Origin: Planctomycetota bacterium
GTDB lineage: Bacteria; Planctomycetota; Phycisphaerae; Phycisphaerales; UBA1924
NCBI GenBank assembly: GCA_017303555.1
Contig: JAFLCN010000001.1
Coordinates: 124,001 to 188,000, forward strand
Length of the DNA: 64,000 nucleotides
Direction of reading: 5' to 3'
Position 1 is the first letter of the stretch. Every line of letters begins with the position of its first letter. The position numbers and the translations under genes are program-made. Below the pieces are notes generated by a model. It saw only the letters and a program-made list of their open reading frames with translations. It ran no database searches and had not been told where the DNA came from. Below are positions 44,682-53,052 of the stretch, piece after piece.

Positions 44682-46022
44682 TTATTTGAGAAGGCGCTCG
44701 AGGTAATGAATATCGACTCCGCCCTTGCGGAAATCGGTGTTCTCAACCAGCCGCTGGTGCAGCGGGATCGTGGTCTTGATCGGGCCGACGTTGAACTCGC
44801 GGAGAGCACGGGCGGCGCGGTCGAGCGCCAGTTCGCGCGTATCGGCGTGGACGATCAATTTGGCGACCATGCTGTCGTAGTTCGGGGGGACGACGTAGCC
44901 GCTGACCACGTGCGTATCCATGCGCACGCCGGGGCCGCCGGGCGGTTCCCAGGTCGCGATCTTGCCGGCGCTCGGGCGGAAGCCCTGCGCTGGATCCTCG
45001 GCGCAGATGCGGCATTCGATGGCGTGACCGTTGATCTTGATATCGCTCTGCTTGTACGGGATCTTCTCGCCGGCTGCGATCGCGATCGACATCTTGACGA
45101 TATCGATGCCAGTAATGAGTTCGGTGACCGGGTGCTCCACCTGCACGCGGGTGTTCACCTCGAGCATGTAGAAATCGCCCTTTTCATCGAGCAGAAATTC
45201 GCAGGTCGCGGCACCGGCGTATTTCACGCTCTTGATCATCTTCGCGGCGGACTCGGCAACCTTCTGCAGCTTGGCGCGATCGATATTCGGAGCGGGGGCT
45301 TCTTCGATGACTTTCTGGTGACGGCGCTGGAGGGAGCAATCGCGCTCCCAGAGATACACGGCGTTGCCGTGCTTGTCGCCGAGCATTTGGATCTCGACGT
45401 GCCGGGCCTTTTCGAGGTATTTCTCGATGAAGACGGCGCCGTTGCCGAATGCCGCGGCGGCTTCCTGGCTGGCGACGCGGAGCATGGAACGAAGCGAAAC
45501 TTCGTTGTGGCAGACCTTCATGCCGCGCCCGCCCCCACCGGCGGAGGCCTTGATGATGACGGGGTAACCGATCTCGTTGGCGATGCGGACAGCTTCTTCT
45601 TCATCCTCGATCGCATCGGGCGAACCGGGGAAGACGGGCACGCCGTTGGCCTTGGCGGTGCGCTTGCACTCGACCTTGTCACCGAGGGCCGACATGGCTT
45701 CGGGGCTGGGGCCGATGAACTCGATCTTGCAATCGCGGCACGCTTGGCTGAAATCGGGGCGTTCGGAGAGGAAGCCGTAACCGGGATGGATCGCATCGAC
45801 ATCGGCGACTTCGGCAGCGCTCAGGATGCGGGAGATGTTGAGATAGCTTTCTTTGGACGGGCCCGGGCCGATGCAGATGGCGCGATCGGCCAATTTCAGA
45901 TAGGGAGCGTCCTTATCCGCGGTTGAATAGACGCACACTGTCTCGACGCCCATCTCGCGACAAGCGCGCATGATGCGAAGAGCGATCTCGCCACGATTTG
46001 CAATGAGAACTCGTTTGAACAT
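44682..46022 (-). CDS. accC: Biotin carboxylase subunit of acetyl-CoA carboxylase
   Basis: This is an ATP-grasp enzyme that carboxylates the biotin on AccB with bicarbonate, the first step of fatty-acid synthesis. The 446-residue protein shows MFKRVLIANRGEIALRIMRA, the glycine-rich ATP loop KASAGGGGRGMKV, EKYLEKARHVEIQMLGDKHG, and FLEVNTRVQVEHPVTE as FYMLEVNTRVQVEHPVTEL. Length and motifs match the family. It is the last gene of the pepP-accB-accC run, 93 bases after accB. Confidence 0.95.
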   Translation of the reverse strand: MFKRVLIANRGEIALRIMRACREMGVETVCVYSTADKDAPYLKLADRAICIGPGPSKESYLNISRILSAAEVADVDAIHPGYGFLSERPDFSQACRDCKIEFIGPSPEAMSALGDKVECKRTAKANGVPVFPGSPDAIEDEEEAVRIANEIGYPVIIKASAGGGGRGMKVCHNEVSLRSMLRVASQEAAAAFGNGAVFIEKYLEKARHVEIQMLGDKHGNAVYLWERDCSLQRRHQKVIEEAPAPNIDRAKLQKVAESAAKMIKSVKYAGAATCEFLLDEKGDFYMLEVNTRVQVEHPVTELITGIDIVKMSIAIAAGEKIPYKQSDIKINGHAIECRICAEDPAQGFRPSAGKIATWEPPGGPGVRMDTHVVSGYVVPPNYDSMVAKLIVHADTRELALDRAARALREFNVGPIKTTIPLHQRLVENTDFRKGGVDIHYLERLLK

Positions 46023-46051
46023 GCGGAAAGGTGATCAGTCTGACACCAGGC

Positions 46052-46107
46052 ACGAGGGACGGTCAGGCTTGGTCGTCACTAGTGCCCGGTGCCTAGTGCC
46101 AAGTGCC
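46052..46107. repeat. Imperfect inverted repeat rich in GTGCC units in the accB-accC spacer
   Basis: CACCAGGCAC at 46055-46064 faces GTGCCCGGTG at 46083-46092 with one mismatch. The right arm contains three GTGCC-type units (ACTAGTGCCCGGTGCCTAGT then GCCAAGTGCC). It lies between accB and accC. The function is unknown; it could form an RNA hairpin tuning accC expression. Confidence 0.5.
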
Positions 46108-46115
46108 TTCTCAAA

Positions 46116-46598
46116 TCACGCGGGACGAACGAGGAAGAGCTTCTGCCCGAACTCGACGGCTTCGCCGCTCTTGACGAGAACGCGCTCAACAGTCCCGCCC
46201 TTTTCGGCTTTGATCTCGTTGAACACTTTCATCGCCTCGATGAGGCAGACGACGGTACTTGGATTGATCTTCGCGCCATTCGTAACAAACGGAGCCGAGT
46301 CCGGATTCGCGGCGGAGTAGAACGTTCCCACCATCGGCGATTCGATCGCGATCAGACCGGCATCGCTCGATGCCGCGGCGGGCGCTGCTGCGCCTCCGGC
46401 CGGAGCTGCTGCCGGGGCGGGCGCCGCCGCCTGAGCTGCGGGCGCCGCGTACATCATCGCGGGGTGGGGGGCGTGTGCCGCGGGCGGATGTCCGCGGCGG
46501 ATGGTGACGGTTTCCTTGTCGTCCTGCAGATCAATCTCGGTCAGGTCGTTGTCGACCATGAGCTTGATCAGATCCTTCAGTTTGGTTGGGTCGATCAT
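46116..46598 (-). CDS. accB: Biotin carboxyl carrier protein of acetyl-CoA carboxylase
   Basis: AccB carries biotin that swings between AccC and the carboxyltransferase. The 160-residue protein starts MIDPTKLKDLIKLMVDNDL. It has an Ala/Pro-rich hinge (about residues 35-80), then the biotinyl domain IESPMVGTFYSAANP and the biotin site IEAMKVFNEIKAEKGG with Lys about residue 124. It is followed by accC on the same strand. Probably one transcript with the upstream peptidase gene. Confidence 0.95.
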   Translation of the reverse strand: MIDPTKLKDLIKLMVDNDLTEIDLQDDKETVTIRRGHPPAAHAPHPAMMYAAPAAQAAAPAPAAAPAGGAAAPAAASSDAGLIAIESPMVGTFYSAANPDSAPFVTNGAKINPSTVVCLIEAMKVFNEIKAEKGGTVERVLVKSGEAVEFGQKLFLVRPA

Positions 46599-46634
46599 GG
46601 TTTATCCAGAAAATCGGTCGGTACGAGAACGAAA

Positions 46635-47831
46635 TCAGCGGAGTGTGGCCCAATCCATGGTCATCGGGAGCGAGCACAGATTCTTCGCTCCATCCGCCTC
46701 GACAACGTAGTCATTCTCCAATCGCACGCCCCCGACGCCGGGGAGGTAGATACCGGGCTCCACGGTGCACACATGCCCCGCTTCCAGCCTCGTGCCGGTC
46801 AGCATGTGCGAGAGCCGGGGGTCTTCGTGCGTCTGCAGTCCGATGCCGTGTCCGAGGCCGTGGCCGAAGTTTTCGCCGTATCCGGCGGCAGCGATGAAGT
46901 CCCGGGCGATCTTGTCGATCTCGGAGGTGGACTTGCCGGGGGCGATCGCGGCGGCGGCACGCTGGTGTGCCTCCAGCACGATCGGGTAGATCTCGGCGAT
47001 GGGCTTGGGCCATTTGCCGAGCGTGAATGTGCGGGTCATGTCGCTGTGATAGCCCTGCCAGATCGCGCCCCAGTCGATGAGGACCGGCTGATTGGCGGCC
47101 AGCTTGGTCGAACCGGGGCGGTAGTGCGCCATGCTGCCGTTGGCACGAGCCGCGATGATCGTCTCGAAGCTCGGCTTGCTCGAGCCCCGATTCTTCATTT
47201 CCGCTTCGAGACGGGCGGCGACCTCGAGTTCGGTCAGGCCGGGTTCGAGCGTGGGAAGGAGGGCCTTGAGCGCATCTTCCTGGATCTTCACGGCCCGGCG
47301 GATCAGCGCCACCTCGGCGGCATCCTTCACGGCCCGCATCCGCATAATCAGGCCCATCGTCGCGGCCACCCGCTTGGTGCCGATCCGCTTGGCCAGGGCA
47401 TCTCGCTCGGCGACAGTCATCACCTCCGCCTGGATGCCGACGCGCTCAACCCCTTCTCCGGAAAGCAGTTCGGCGAGCGCCTCGCCCATCGATCGCTTGC
47501 GGATGACGATCTGGCAAAGTGATTCGAACTCGGCAAGCTCCTCTTCGTATCGGAAATCGCTGATGAGAACCGGGCGGCCGGGTCCGAGTACGAGGTAGCT
47601 GTCCCCACCGAGAAAGCCGGTCAGGTAGCCGACATCGAGCGGGCTTGTAATAAGTAGGTGAGAGAGCTCCTGTGCTCCCATGGCCTCGCGCACGCGGCGG
47701 AGGCGGAGCTTGAACGCCGAATGCTCGCCCTGGGGCGCTTCGGCCTGGGCCGAACTGCCTCCGGGCTCGCGCTTCGGGGGGTCTTTCTTCACAGGCTTGC
47801 CCGAGGGGGGCTTCGTGCTCAACGTTGACAT
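46635..47831 (-). CDS. Xaa-Pro aminopeptidase / creatinase-fold peptidase (M24B)
   Basis: This 398-residue metallopeptidase cleaves after an N-terminal residue followed by proline. The M24 domain shows LIDWGAIWQGYHSDMTRTF (two Asp ligands), GHGLGHGIGLQTHEDPRLS (His), and TVEPGIYLPGVGGVRLEND (two Glu ligands). The N-terminal domain is the creatinase-type regulatory fold (HLLITSPLDVGYLTGFLGG). A lysine/proline-rich 35-residue leader is unusual but no signal peptide. It is the first gene of the accB-accC cluster, as in many bacteria where it neighbours efp. Confidence 0.9.
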   Translation of the reverse strand: MSTLSTKPPSGKPVKKDPPKREPGGSSAQAEAPQGEHSAFKLRLRRVREAMGAQELSHLLITSPLDVGYLTGFLGGDSYLVLGPGRPVLISDFRYEEELAEFESLCQIVIRKRSMGEALAELLSGEGVERVGIQAEVMTVAERDALAKRIGTKRVAATMGLIMRMRAVKDAAEVALIRRAVKIQEDALKALLPTLEPGLTELEVAARLEAEMKNRGSSKPSFETIIAARANGSMAHYRPGSTKLAANQPVLIDWGAIWQGYHSDMTRTFTLGKWPKPIAEIYPIVLEAHQRAAAAIAPGKSTSEIDKIARDFIAAAGYGENFGHGLGHGIGLQTHEDPRLSHMLTGTRLEAGHVCTVEPGIYLPGVGGVRLENDYVVEADGAKNLCSLPMTMDWATLR

Positions 47832-48144
47832 AGCTGCTCGATGATACTCGGGAGCGACCCCGTTTGCTGGGGTGCCCTCCGGAACTGTCCAACTGGGACG
47901 GGAGGGCGGCGGCACGCCGAACCGGGGGTTGCGAGCACTTGCCGCAACTCATCGCCCGCGCACGCGAACAAGCATTCGGTCGTTTCCCGTAGGATGTGAG
48001 CCGCATGACGCAAGCGTCCGAGCCCACTTTCCCAAGAAACGAGCGGCCCGAAGCGAGCTCCGGGCCCGAATGGGGCGGAAGCAATGCGTCTTGAAACTAA
48101 GCCCATCCAGCGAACGCCGCGGAATTGGCGGCCCCGGAAACAAC
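47832..48144. other. Gene-free divergent spacer between pepP-type and moxR genes
   Basis: The 313 bases between the divergent starts (47831 minus, 48145 plus) carry no convincing gene. No strong sigma-70 element was identified. The plus strand stays open through part of it but is not protein-like. Promoters for both directions should lie here. Confidence 0.6.
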
Positions 48145-49179
48145 ATGACTCACACCGAAATGTCTCCCGAACAAGTCAAGCAGGCCTGTGAACAGTTCCG
48201 TAGCACGTTCGGCACACTGCGGTCGGAGATCGGCAAGGTCGTCGTCGGCCACGGCGAGGTCGTTGAAGCGGTGCTGATTTCGCTCTTTGCCGGAGGCAAC
48301 GTCCTGCTCGAGGGCGTGCCGGGTCTGGGAAAGACCTTGCTCGTTCGGACGCTGGCGCGGGCGTTGAGCCTTCCGTTCAGCCGCATCCAGTTCACGCCAG
48401 ATCTGATGCCGGCGGACGTGATCGGCACGAACATCGTGATGGAAGACCCGGCGACGGGGCGACGCAAGTTCGAGTTCCAGCGGGGGCCGATCTTCGCGCA
48501 GGTGGTGCTGGCGGACGAAATCAACCGCGCGACGCCGAAGACGCAATCGGCTCTGCTCGAAGCCATGCAGGAGCGGAGCGTGACGGTTGCGGGCGTGTCG
48601 TACAAGTTGGAAAAGCCGTTCCTTGTACTTGCGACGCAGAACCCGATCGAGCAGGAAGGCACATACCCGCTGCCCGAAGCCCAGCTCGACCGGTTCATTT
48701 TCAAAATCGTGGTCGGCTACAGCAAGCTGGATGATCTCATCACGATCCTCGATCGCACGACGGGTCAGGACAACCCGGACGCGAACCCGGTCTTGGATGG
48801 GCCGGGCATTCTCAAGGGACAGGAGCTTGTTCGAGGCGTGATCGTCGCGCCGCACGTGAAGGATTACGTCGCGAGGCTGGTGCTTGCGACGCATCCGGGG
48901 ACGCAGACTGCCGCGGGAGGGGCGGATGGCCCGACCAACAAGTACATCCGCTGCGGCGCATCGCCCCGCGCCGCCCAGGCGCTGCTGCTCGGTGCGAAGG
49001 TCAAGGCACTGATTGATGGCCGCTTCCACGCGAGCTTCGCGGATGTGAAGTCGATCGCGGCGCTCTCGCTGCGGCATCGCTTGCTGATGAACTTTGAGGC
49101 CGAAGCAGACAAAGTCGATCCGGATGCGATCGTGCGGCAGATTCTGGAATTGACGCCGACCGGCCCGGAAAAGAAATAA
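48145..49179 (+). CDS. MoxR family AAA+ ATPase
   Basis: This 344-residue MoxR ATPase acts as a chaperone with VWA-domain partners. It has Walker A GVPGLGKTLLVRTLA, Walker B VVLADEINRATPKTQSALLEAM, sensor region LATQNPIEQEGTYPLPEAQ and the arginine-finger region LDRFIFK. The ATG at 48145 was chosen as the longer frame upstream is not protein-like. It is followed in the same direction by DUF58 and VWA genes (a known functional group), from which it is now separated by the inverted-repeat cassette at 49186-49732. Confidence 0.9.
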   Translation: MTHTEMSPEQVKQACEQFRSTFGTLRSEIGKVVVGHGEVVEAVLISLFAGGNVLLEGVPGLGKTLLVRTLARALSLPFSRIQFTPDLMPADVIGTNIVMEDPATGRRKFEFQRGPIFAQVVLADEINRATPKTQSALLEAMQERSVTVAGVSYKLEKPFLVLATQNPIEQEGTYPLPEAQLDRFIFKIVVGYSKLDDLITILDRTTGQDNPDANPVLDGPGILKGQELVRGVIVAPHVKDYVARLVLATHPGTQTAAGGADGPTNKYIRCGASPRAAQALLLGAKVKALIDGRFHASFADVKSIAALSLRHRLLMNFEAEADKVDPDAIVRQILELTPTGPEKK

Positions 49180-49185
49180 GACGAC

Positions 49186-49217
49186 GAGAGAACGCGGAGA
49201 GCGCGGAGGTTGCGGAG
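49186..49217 (+). repeat. Left arm of a perfect 32-bp inverted repeat flanking the GxxExxY gene
   Basis: GAGAGAACGCGGAGAGCGCG followed by GAGGTTGCGGAG, starting six bases after the moxR stop. Its perfect inverted copy is at 49701-49732. The similarity extends imperfectly to 49228, and that extension (GGAGAAGG) supplies the Shine-Dalgarno sequence of the enclosed gene. Confidence 0.95.
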
Positions 49218-49232
49218 CAGCGCGGAGAAGGC

Positions 49233-49700
49233 ATGGAAAGAGTTCAAAGAAAACATGCGGGCCCAAGCGACGTTCCGGCCGAATGGAATCAACTGACGGA
49301 TGCAGCGATCGGAGCGGCCATGACTGTCCACTCTGAACTCGGGCCCGGCCTCCTCGAAAAATTCTACGAGCTTGCGTTCTGCCGCGAGTTAGAGCTGCGA
49401 GGTATTCCATTCGCTCGTCAGTTTCCGATCAGACTCCACTACAAGGGGGCTCCACTTGGTGACCAGTTTGTCGATTTGGTCATTGCAAACTTGGTCGTGG
49501 TCGAACTGAAGTCCGTCGAACGTGTTTCTGACACCCACCTCGCACAACTCACAAGTTACATGCGATCCGCGAAGCTGCCGCTTGGCCTGCTCTTCAATTT
49601 CAACGTTGCACGCATGAAGGACGGAATGTACCGGCGGATTCTCGCCCGCGAAACTCCGATCCCCTCCGCCTTTCTGAATTCTGATCCTCCCTCCGCGTAA
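49233..49700 (+). CDS. GxxExxY protein (PD-(D/E)XK nuclease-like family)
   Basis: This 155-residue protein has the family signature AMTVHSELGPGLLEKFYELA (G-P-G-L-x-E-x-x-Y). The nuclease-like core follows (QFPIRLHYKGAPLGDQF, VDLVIANLVVVELKSVE), with D...E-x-K spacing as in PD-(D/E)XK enzymes. LTSYMRSAKLPLGLLFNFN follows. The family is often encoded near repeats or defence and DNA-repair genes and its role is unsettled. Here it sits inside the 32-bp inverted repeats: the Shine-Dalgarno sequence (GGAGAAGG) lies in the left arm extension, and its last codons and stop are in the right arm extension. This marks it as a separate unit inserted in the moxR operon. Confidence 0.8.
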   Translation: MERVQRKHAGPSDVPAEWNQLTDAAIGAAMTVHSELGPGLLEKFYELAFCRELELRGIPFARQFPIRLHYKGAPLGDQFVDLVIANLVVVELKSVERVSDTHLAQLTSYMRSAKLPLGLLFNFNVARMKDGMYRRILARETPIPSAFLNSDPPSA

Positions 49701-49732
49701 CTCCGCAACCTCCGCGCTCTCCGCGTTCTCTC
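49701..49732 (-). repeat. Right arm of the 32-bp inverted repeat
   Basis: CTCCGCAACCTCCGCGCTCT followed by CCGCGTTCTCTC, the exact reverse complement of 49186-49217. It starts directly after the stop codon of the GxxExxY gene. The start codon of the DUF58 gene follows seven bases later. Confidence 0.95.
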
Positions 49733-49739
49733 CCCTCCC

Positions 49740-50693
49740 ATGCTCCGCACCTCCACCATCTCCCGCCCGACGAAACTGGAAGACCTCCTCACGTCCAAGG
49801 AAATCGCACGCCTCGATCCGCTCGATCTCGCGTCACGCCGTGTTTTCTTCGGCAAGCTCAAGGGCGAGCGCCGCTCCAAAAAGCGCGGCCACTCCGTCGA
49901 GTTCGCGGATCACCGCCCCTACGTCAGCGGCGACGATCTCCGCCACATCGACTGGAACATCTTCGGCCGCCTCGACAAGCTCTTCCTCAAGCTGTTCCTC
50001 GAAGAAGAAGACCTTTCACTGCACGTCGTACTTGACGCTTCGGCCTCTTCCGACTGCGGCGAGCCGAACAAATATCACTTCATGCAGCGCTGTGCGATGG
50101 CGCTCGGATACGTCGGGCTCGTGAACCTCAACCGCGTCGCCGCGACGATCATGTCGGGCATCGATGCGGCTTCTGACGACGCGAGAAAATCGCAGCCCTC
50201 GGTTGTCCGCGCGCTCCGTGATCTGCGTGGTCGCCGGCGCGTGCACGATCTCGCGCGGTTTCTGTGTGCGATGCGCCCGGGCGGAACGCTCGATTTCCGG
50301 GCCGCGGCGGAGCGGATCGCACTCTCGCGCCGGGGCAAGGGCGTGATGGTCCTCTTCTCCGATTTCTTCTTCAAAGATGGTTACGAAGACGGTTTGCGTC
50401 TGCTCGTCGGCCACGGATACGACGTCGTTCTGGTGCAGGTGCTCAGCCCGCAGGAGCTCGATCCGCCCGTGCGGGGCGATCTTCGGCTGAAGGACATTGA
50501 GGATGCAGAGACCGCCGAGGTCACGATCAGCGCGCCGCTGCTCAAACGCTACCAGAGCAACCTCAACGCGTACTGCCAGAGGCTTCGAGAGTTCGCGCTG
50601 CGGCGGGACATGTCGCTGGTCACCGTGCGGAGCGACACACCCGTGGACACGCTCATTGCCGAGCGCTTGCGACGTCTGGGGGTGCTGAAGTGA
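49740..50693 (+). CDS. DUF58 domain protein
   Basis: This 317-residue protein has the DUF58 signature EFADHRPYVSGDDLRHIDWN near residue 58. This is followed by the VWA-like alpha/beta region LSLHVVLDASASSDCGEP and KGVMVLFSDFFFKDGYED. No membrane helix. DUF58 proteins work with MoxR and VWA proteins, probably in metal-cofactor or envelope protein assembly. Its stop overlaps the GTG start of the next gene (GTGA). The start at 49740 lies right after the inverted-repeat arm. Confidence 0.88.
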   Translation: MLRTSTISRPTKLEDLLTSKEIARLDPLDLASRRVFFGKLKGERRSKKRGHSVEFADHRPYVSGDDLRHIDWNIFGRLDKLFLKLFLEEEDLSLHVVLDASASSDCGEPNKYHFMQRCAMALGYVGLVNLNRVAATIMSGIDAASDDARKSQPSVVRALRDLRGRRRVHDLARFLCAMRPGGTLDFRAAAERIALSRRGKGVMVLFSDFFFKDGYEDGLRLLVGHGYDVVLVQVLSPQELDPPVRGDLRLKDIEDAETAEVTISAPLLKRYQSNLNAYCQRLREFALRRDMSLVTVRSDTPVDTLIAERLRRLGVLK

Positions 50694-52888
50694 CTTTCCT
50701 GTCGTGGCCGTTTGCCGCGGCGGTCGCTGCGGTCGCCATTCCCGCGCTCGTCATCCTCTACCTGCTCAAGCTCCGGCGGCGCGATGTCGAGATCTCGACC
50801 ACGCTTCTCTGGAAGAAAGCGGTGCAGGATCTGCAGGCGAACGCGCCGCTCCAGAAGCTGCGGCGCAACATCATGCTCTTCCTGCAACTCCTTGTGCTGG
50901 CGGCGCTGCTGCTTGCACTCGCCGAGCCTGTCATGAAGAGCGGCACCTTTACGGGCGAGCGCCATGTCATCCTGCTCGACCGCTCGGCGAGCATGGCCAC
51001 AACAGATTCGCCGGCCGGATCGACCGACCCGTCCGCCCGGCTCGACCAGGCAAAGAAGGAGGCATTGGCACTGGTCGATTCGCTCCGCGAACCCGGCCTC
51101 TTCGCGCGGACGACCAATGCGGCAGGCGACGAAGCGATGGTGATCGCTTTCGACGATGCCGCGGACGTGCGGCAGAGCTTCACAAGCGACAAGCAGAAGC
51201 TGCGGGCCGCGATCGAAGGAATCGTGCAGTCCGACGCACCCACCAGTATGAGCGAGGCGATGCGTCTCGCGCAGGCGCATTCGCCGCGGCGGGCGCGATC
51301 GGAAACCGATACGGGAGCGCCGGAAGCCGACGCAGCACCGAGCGGCCCGCAGATCTCGATTCACTTGTTCAGTGACGGACGCATCCCCGATGCCGATCGA
51401 ACCAAGCCCGCGCCCGAGGATTCTTTCGAATTCCACAGCATCGGTTCGGGCGCATCGGGCAACATCGGGATCGTCAGCATCCGGGCGCAGCGGGCATACG
51501 ACGATCCGAAGAAGCTCAATATCTTCGTCGGGCTTCAGAATTCGGATACGTCGGAACGCAAGGTCGATGTCGAACTCACCATCGAGGGTTCGGTCGCGGC
51601 GATCAAGTCGGTCGACCTTCCCGCGGCGACTCTTCTCGGCAGCGTTTCGACCCCTGCCTCGCCCGGCGGAGGCACCGCGCCCGAGACGCCGGGCGCGCCC
51701 GACGCCAAACCGCAGCCACCTCTCAACCCGGGCGTCGGGGGCGTGGTCTTCGGCATCGAGCGCGAAGAGGCGCTGCTCGCTGAAGTGCGGCTGCGCCCGC
51801 CTCCTGGTTCGCGGGCCGAACTCGACGCCTTTGCGACCGATGACCGCGCGTTCATTGAGGCGCCGCCCGCCCGGCGGCTCCGGGTCGGCATTGTCACATC
51901 CGGGAGCCTGTTTCTCTCGTCCGCGCTCGCGGGATTGCCCCTGGCCGAACTGCGCACGTTCACGCCCGCCGAGTACGCCGCGATGGCGAATCGGGGCGAA
52001 TCGCCACCCGTGGACGTTCTGATTCTCGACGGGGTTCTGCCGCCTGCCTCGGGCACGACCAACACGTCCGGTTTGCCGCCGGGAAGATTCCTCGTGCTCG
52101 GGGCCGTGCCCGTGCCGGCCGCGAGCAAGGAGAATCCCGCTCCCCTGACCGACAAGGGCAAGTCGGGGAACGCCACGATTGTCAATTGGCTGCGGACGCA
52201 TCCGGCGCTCCGGAACATCACACTTGATTCGGTCTACATCGCGGAATCGCGCGATGTGGAGGTTCGCGCTGGCTCTACTGCGGTTTCGCTCGCCCGCACC
52301 GAACGGGGGCCGGCGATCGTGGAGCTTTCGAGCGGACCGACCCGCGCGATCATCGTTCCTTTCGATATTGGCGCTTCCTCCTGGCCGCTCGATGTGAGTT
52401 TCGTTGTCTTTCTCGCCTCTGCGCTCGACTACCTCGGCGGCGATGCCATCGCCGGCGCGAGCGATTCGACGCAAATGGGAGCGACGGTTTCCCAACGACT
52501 CCCGGCAGGCGCCTCGGATGTGCGGCTGCTGCCGCCACCGGGCGGGGCCGATGGTGCCGAAACGGCGTTGTCACCTCTCCCCGACGGCACCGTGGTTTTC
52601 GGCCCGGTTCGACGCGCGGGCGTCTACCGGCTGACGTGGAAGGGAGGAATGGCACCCGGGGATTTCGAAGAGGGCGGCAGGTCGGTCCGCCGCATTCCGG
52701 TGAATCTGCTCGACCCACAGGAATCGGTCGTTGCCGCGACGCCGACCGTCGAACTTGCGAGCCGCGTCGTGGCGTCGAAAGACGGAACGTTCAAGGGCGA
52801 CCAGCGGCTCTGGCCGTACGTTCTTCTCGCCTGTGCCGGGTTGCTCATGCTCGAATGGTTTATCTACAACCGCAAGGTCCATATCTAG
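50690..52888 (+). CDS. BatA-like membrane protein with VWA domain
   Basis: This 732-residue protein has two N-terminal membrane helices (residues 5-25 and 60-80) with the BatA/aerotolerance pattern VILYLLKLRRRDVEISTTLL. A von Willebrand A domain with the MIDAS-type VILLDRSASMATTDSP follows, and a C-terminal helix (YVLLACAGLLMLEWFIYN). The middle region is rich in Pro and Ala. It starts at a GTG overlapping the stop of the DUF58 gene. It is part of the MoxR system; probably acts at the membrane. Confidence 0.85.
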   Translation: MTFLSWPFAAAVAAVAIPALVILYLLKLRRRDVEISTTLLWKKAVQDLQANAPLQKLRRNIMLFLQLLVLAALLLALAEPVMKSGTFTGERHVILLDRSASMATTDSPAGSTDPSARLDQAKKEALALVDSLREPGLFARTTNAAGDEAMVIAFDDAADVRQSFTSDKQKLRAAIEGIVQSDAPTSMSEAMRLAQAHSPRRARSETDTGAPEADAAPSGPQISIHLFSDGRIPDADRTKPAPEDSFEFHSIGSGASGNIGIVSIRAQRAYDDPKKLNIFVGLQNSDTSERKVDVELTIEGSVAAIKSVDLPAATLLGSVSTPASPGGGTAPETPGAPDAKPQPPLNPGVGGVVFGIEREEALLAEVRLRPPPGSRAELDAFATDDRAFIEAPPARRLRVGIVTSGSLFLSSALAGLPLAELRTFTPAEYAAMANRGESPPVDVLILDGVLPPASGTTNTSGLPPGRFLVLGAVPVPAASKENPAPLTDKGKSGNATIVNWLRTHPALRNITLDSVYIAESRDVEVRAGSTAVSLARTERGPAIVELSSGPTRAIIVPFDIGASSWPLDVSFVVFLASALDYLGGDAIAGASDSTQMGATVSQRLPAGASDVRLLPPPGGADGAETALSPLPDGTVVFGPVRRAGVYRLTWKGGMAPGDFEEGGRSVRRIPVNLLDPQESVVAATPTVELASRVVASKDGTFKGDQRLWPYVLLACAGLLMLEWFIYNRKVHI

Positions 52889-53052
52889 CCAGCCCTACCA
52901 GCCCCGTCACGTACCCCCACCGCTCCCGCTCCACACCGATCTGACCTCGTCGTTTCGCGGCCGCGCTCATTCCGTGTTTCTGAGGCAGAACATCTCGCCG
53001 GTTCAATCCCGGTACAGGCTCGGGGCCGTTTGCACAGGCATCACCACTCTCG

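Noticed and set aside
50549..52495. 648-codon open frame on the minus strand
   Set aside because: It is antisense to the VWA protein gene; same reasoning.
52997..53013. T-arm-like sequence GCCGG TTCAATC CCGGT
   Set aside because: No acceptor partner or anticodon arm within 80 bases upstream; most likely chance.
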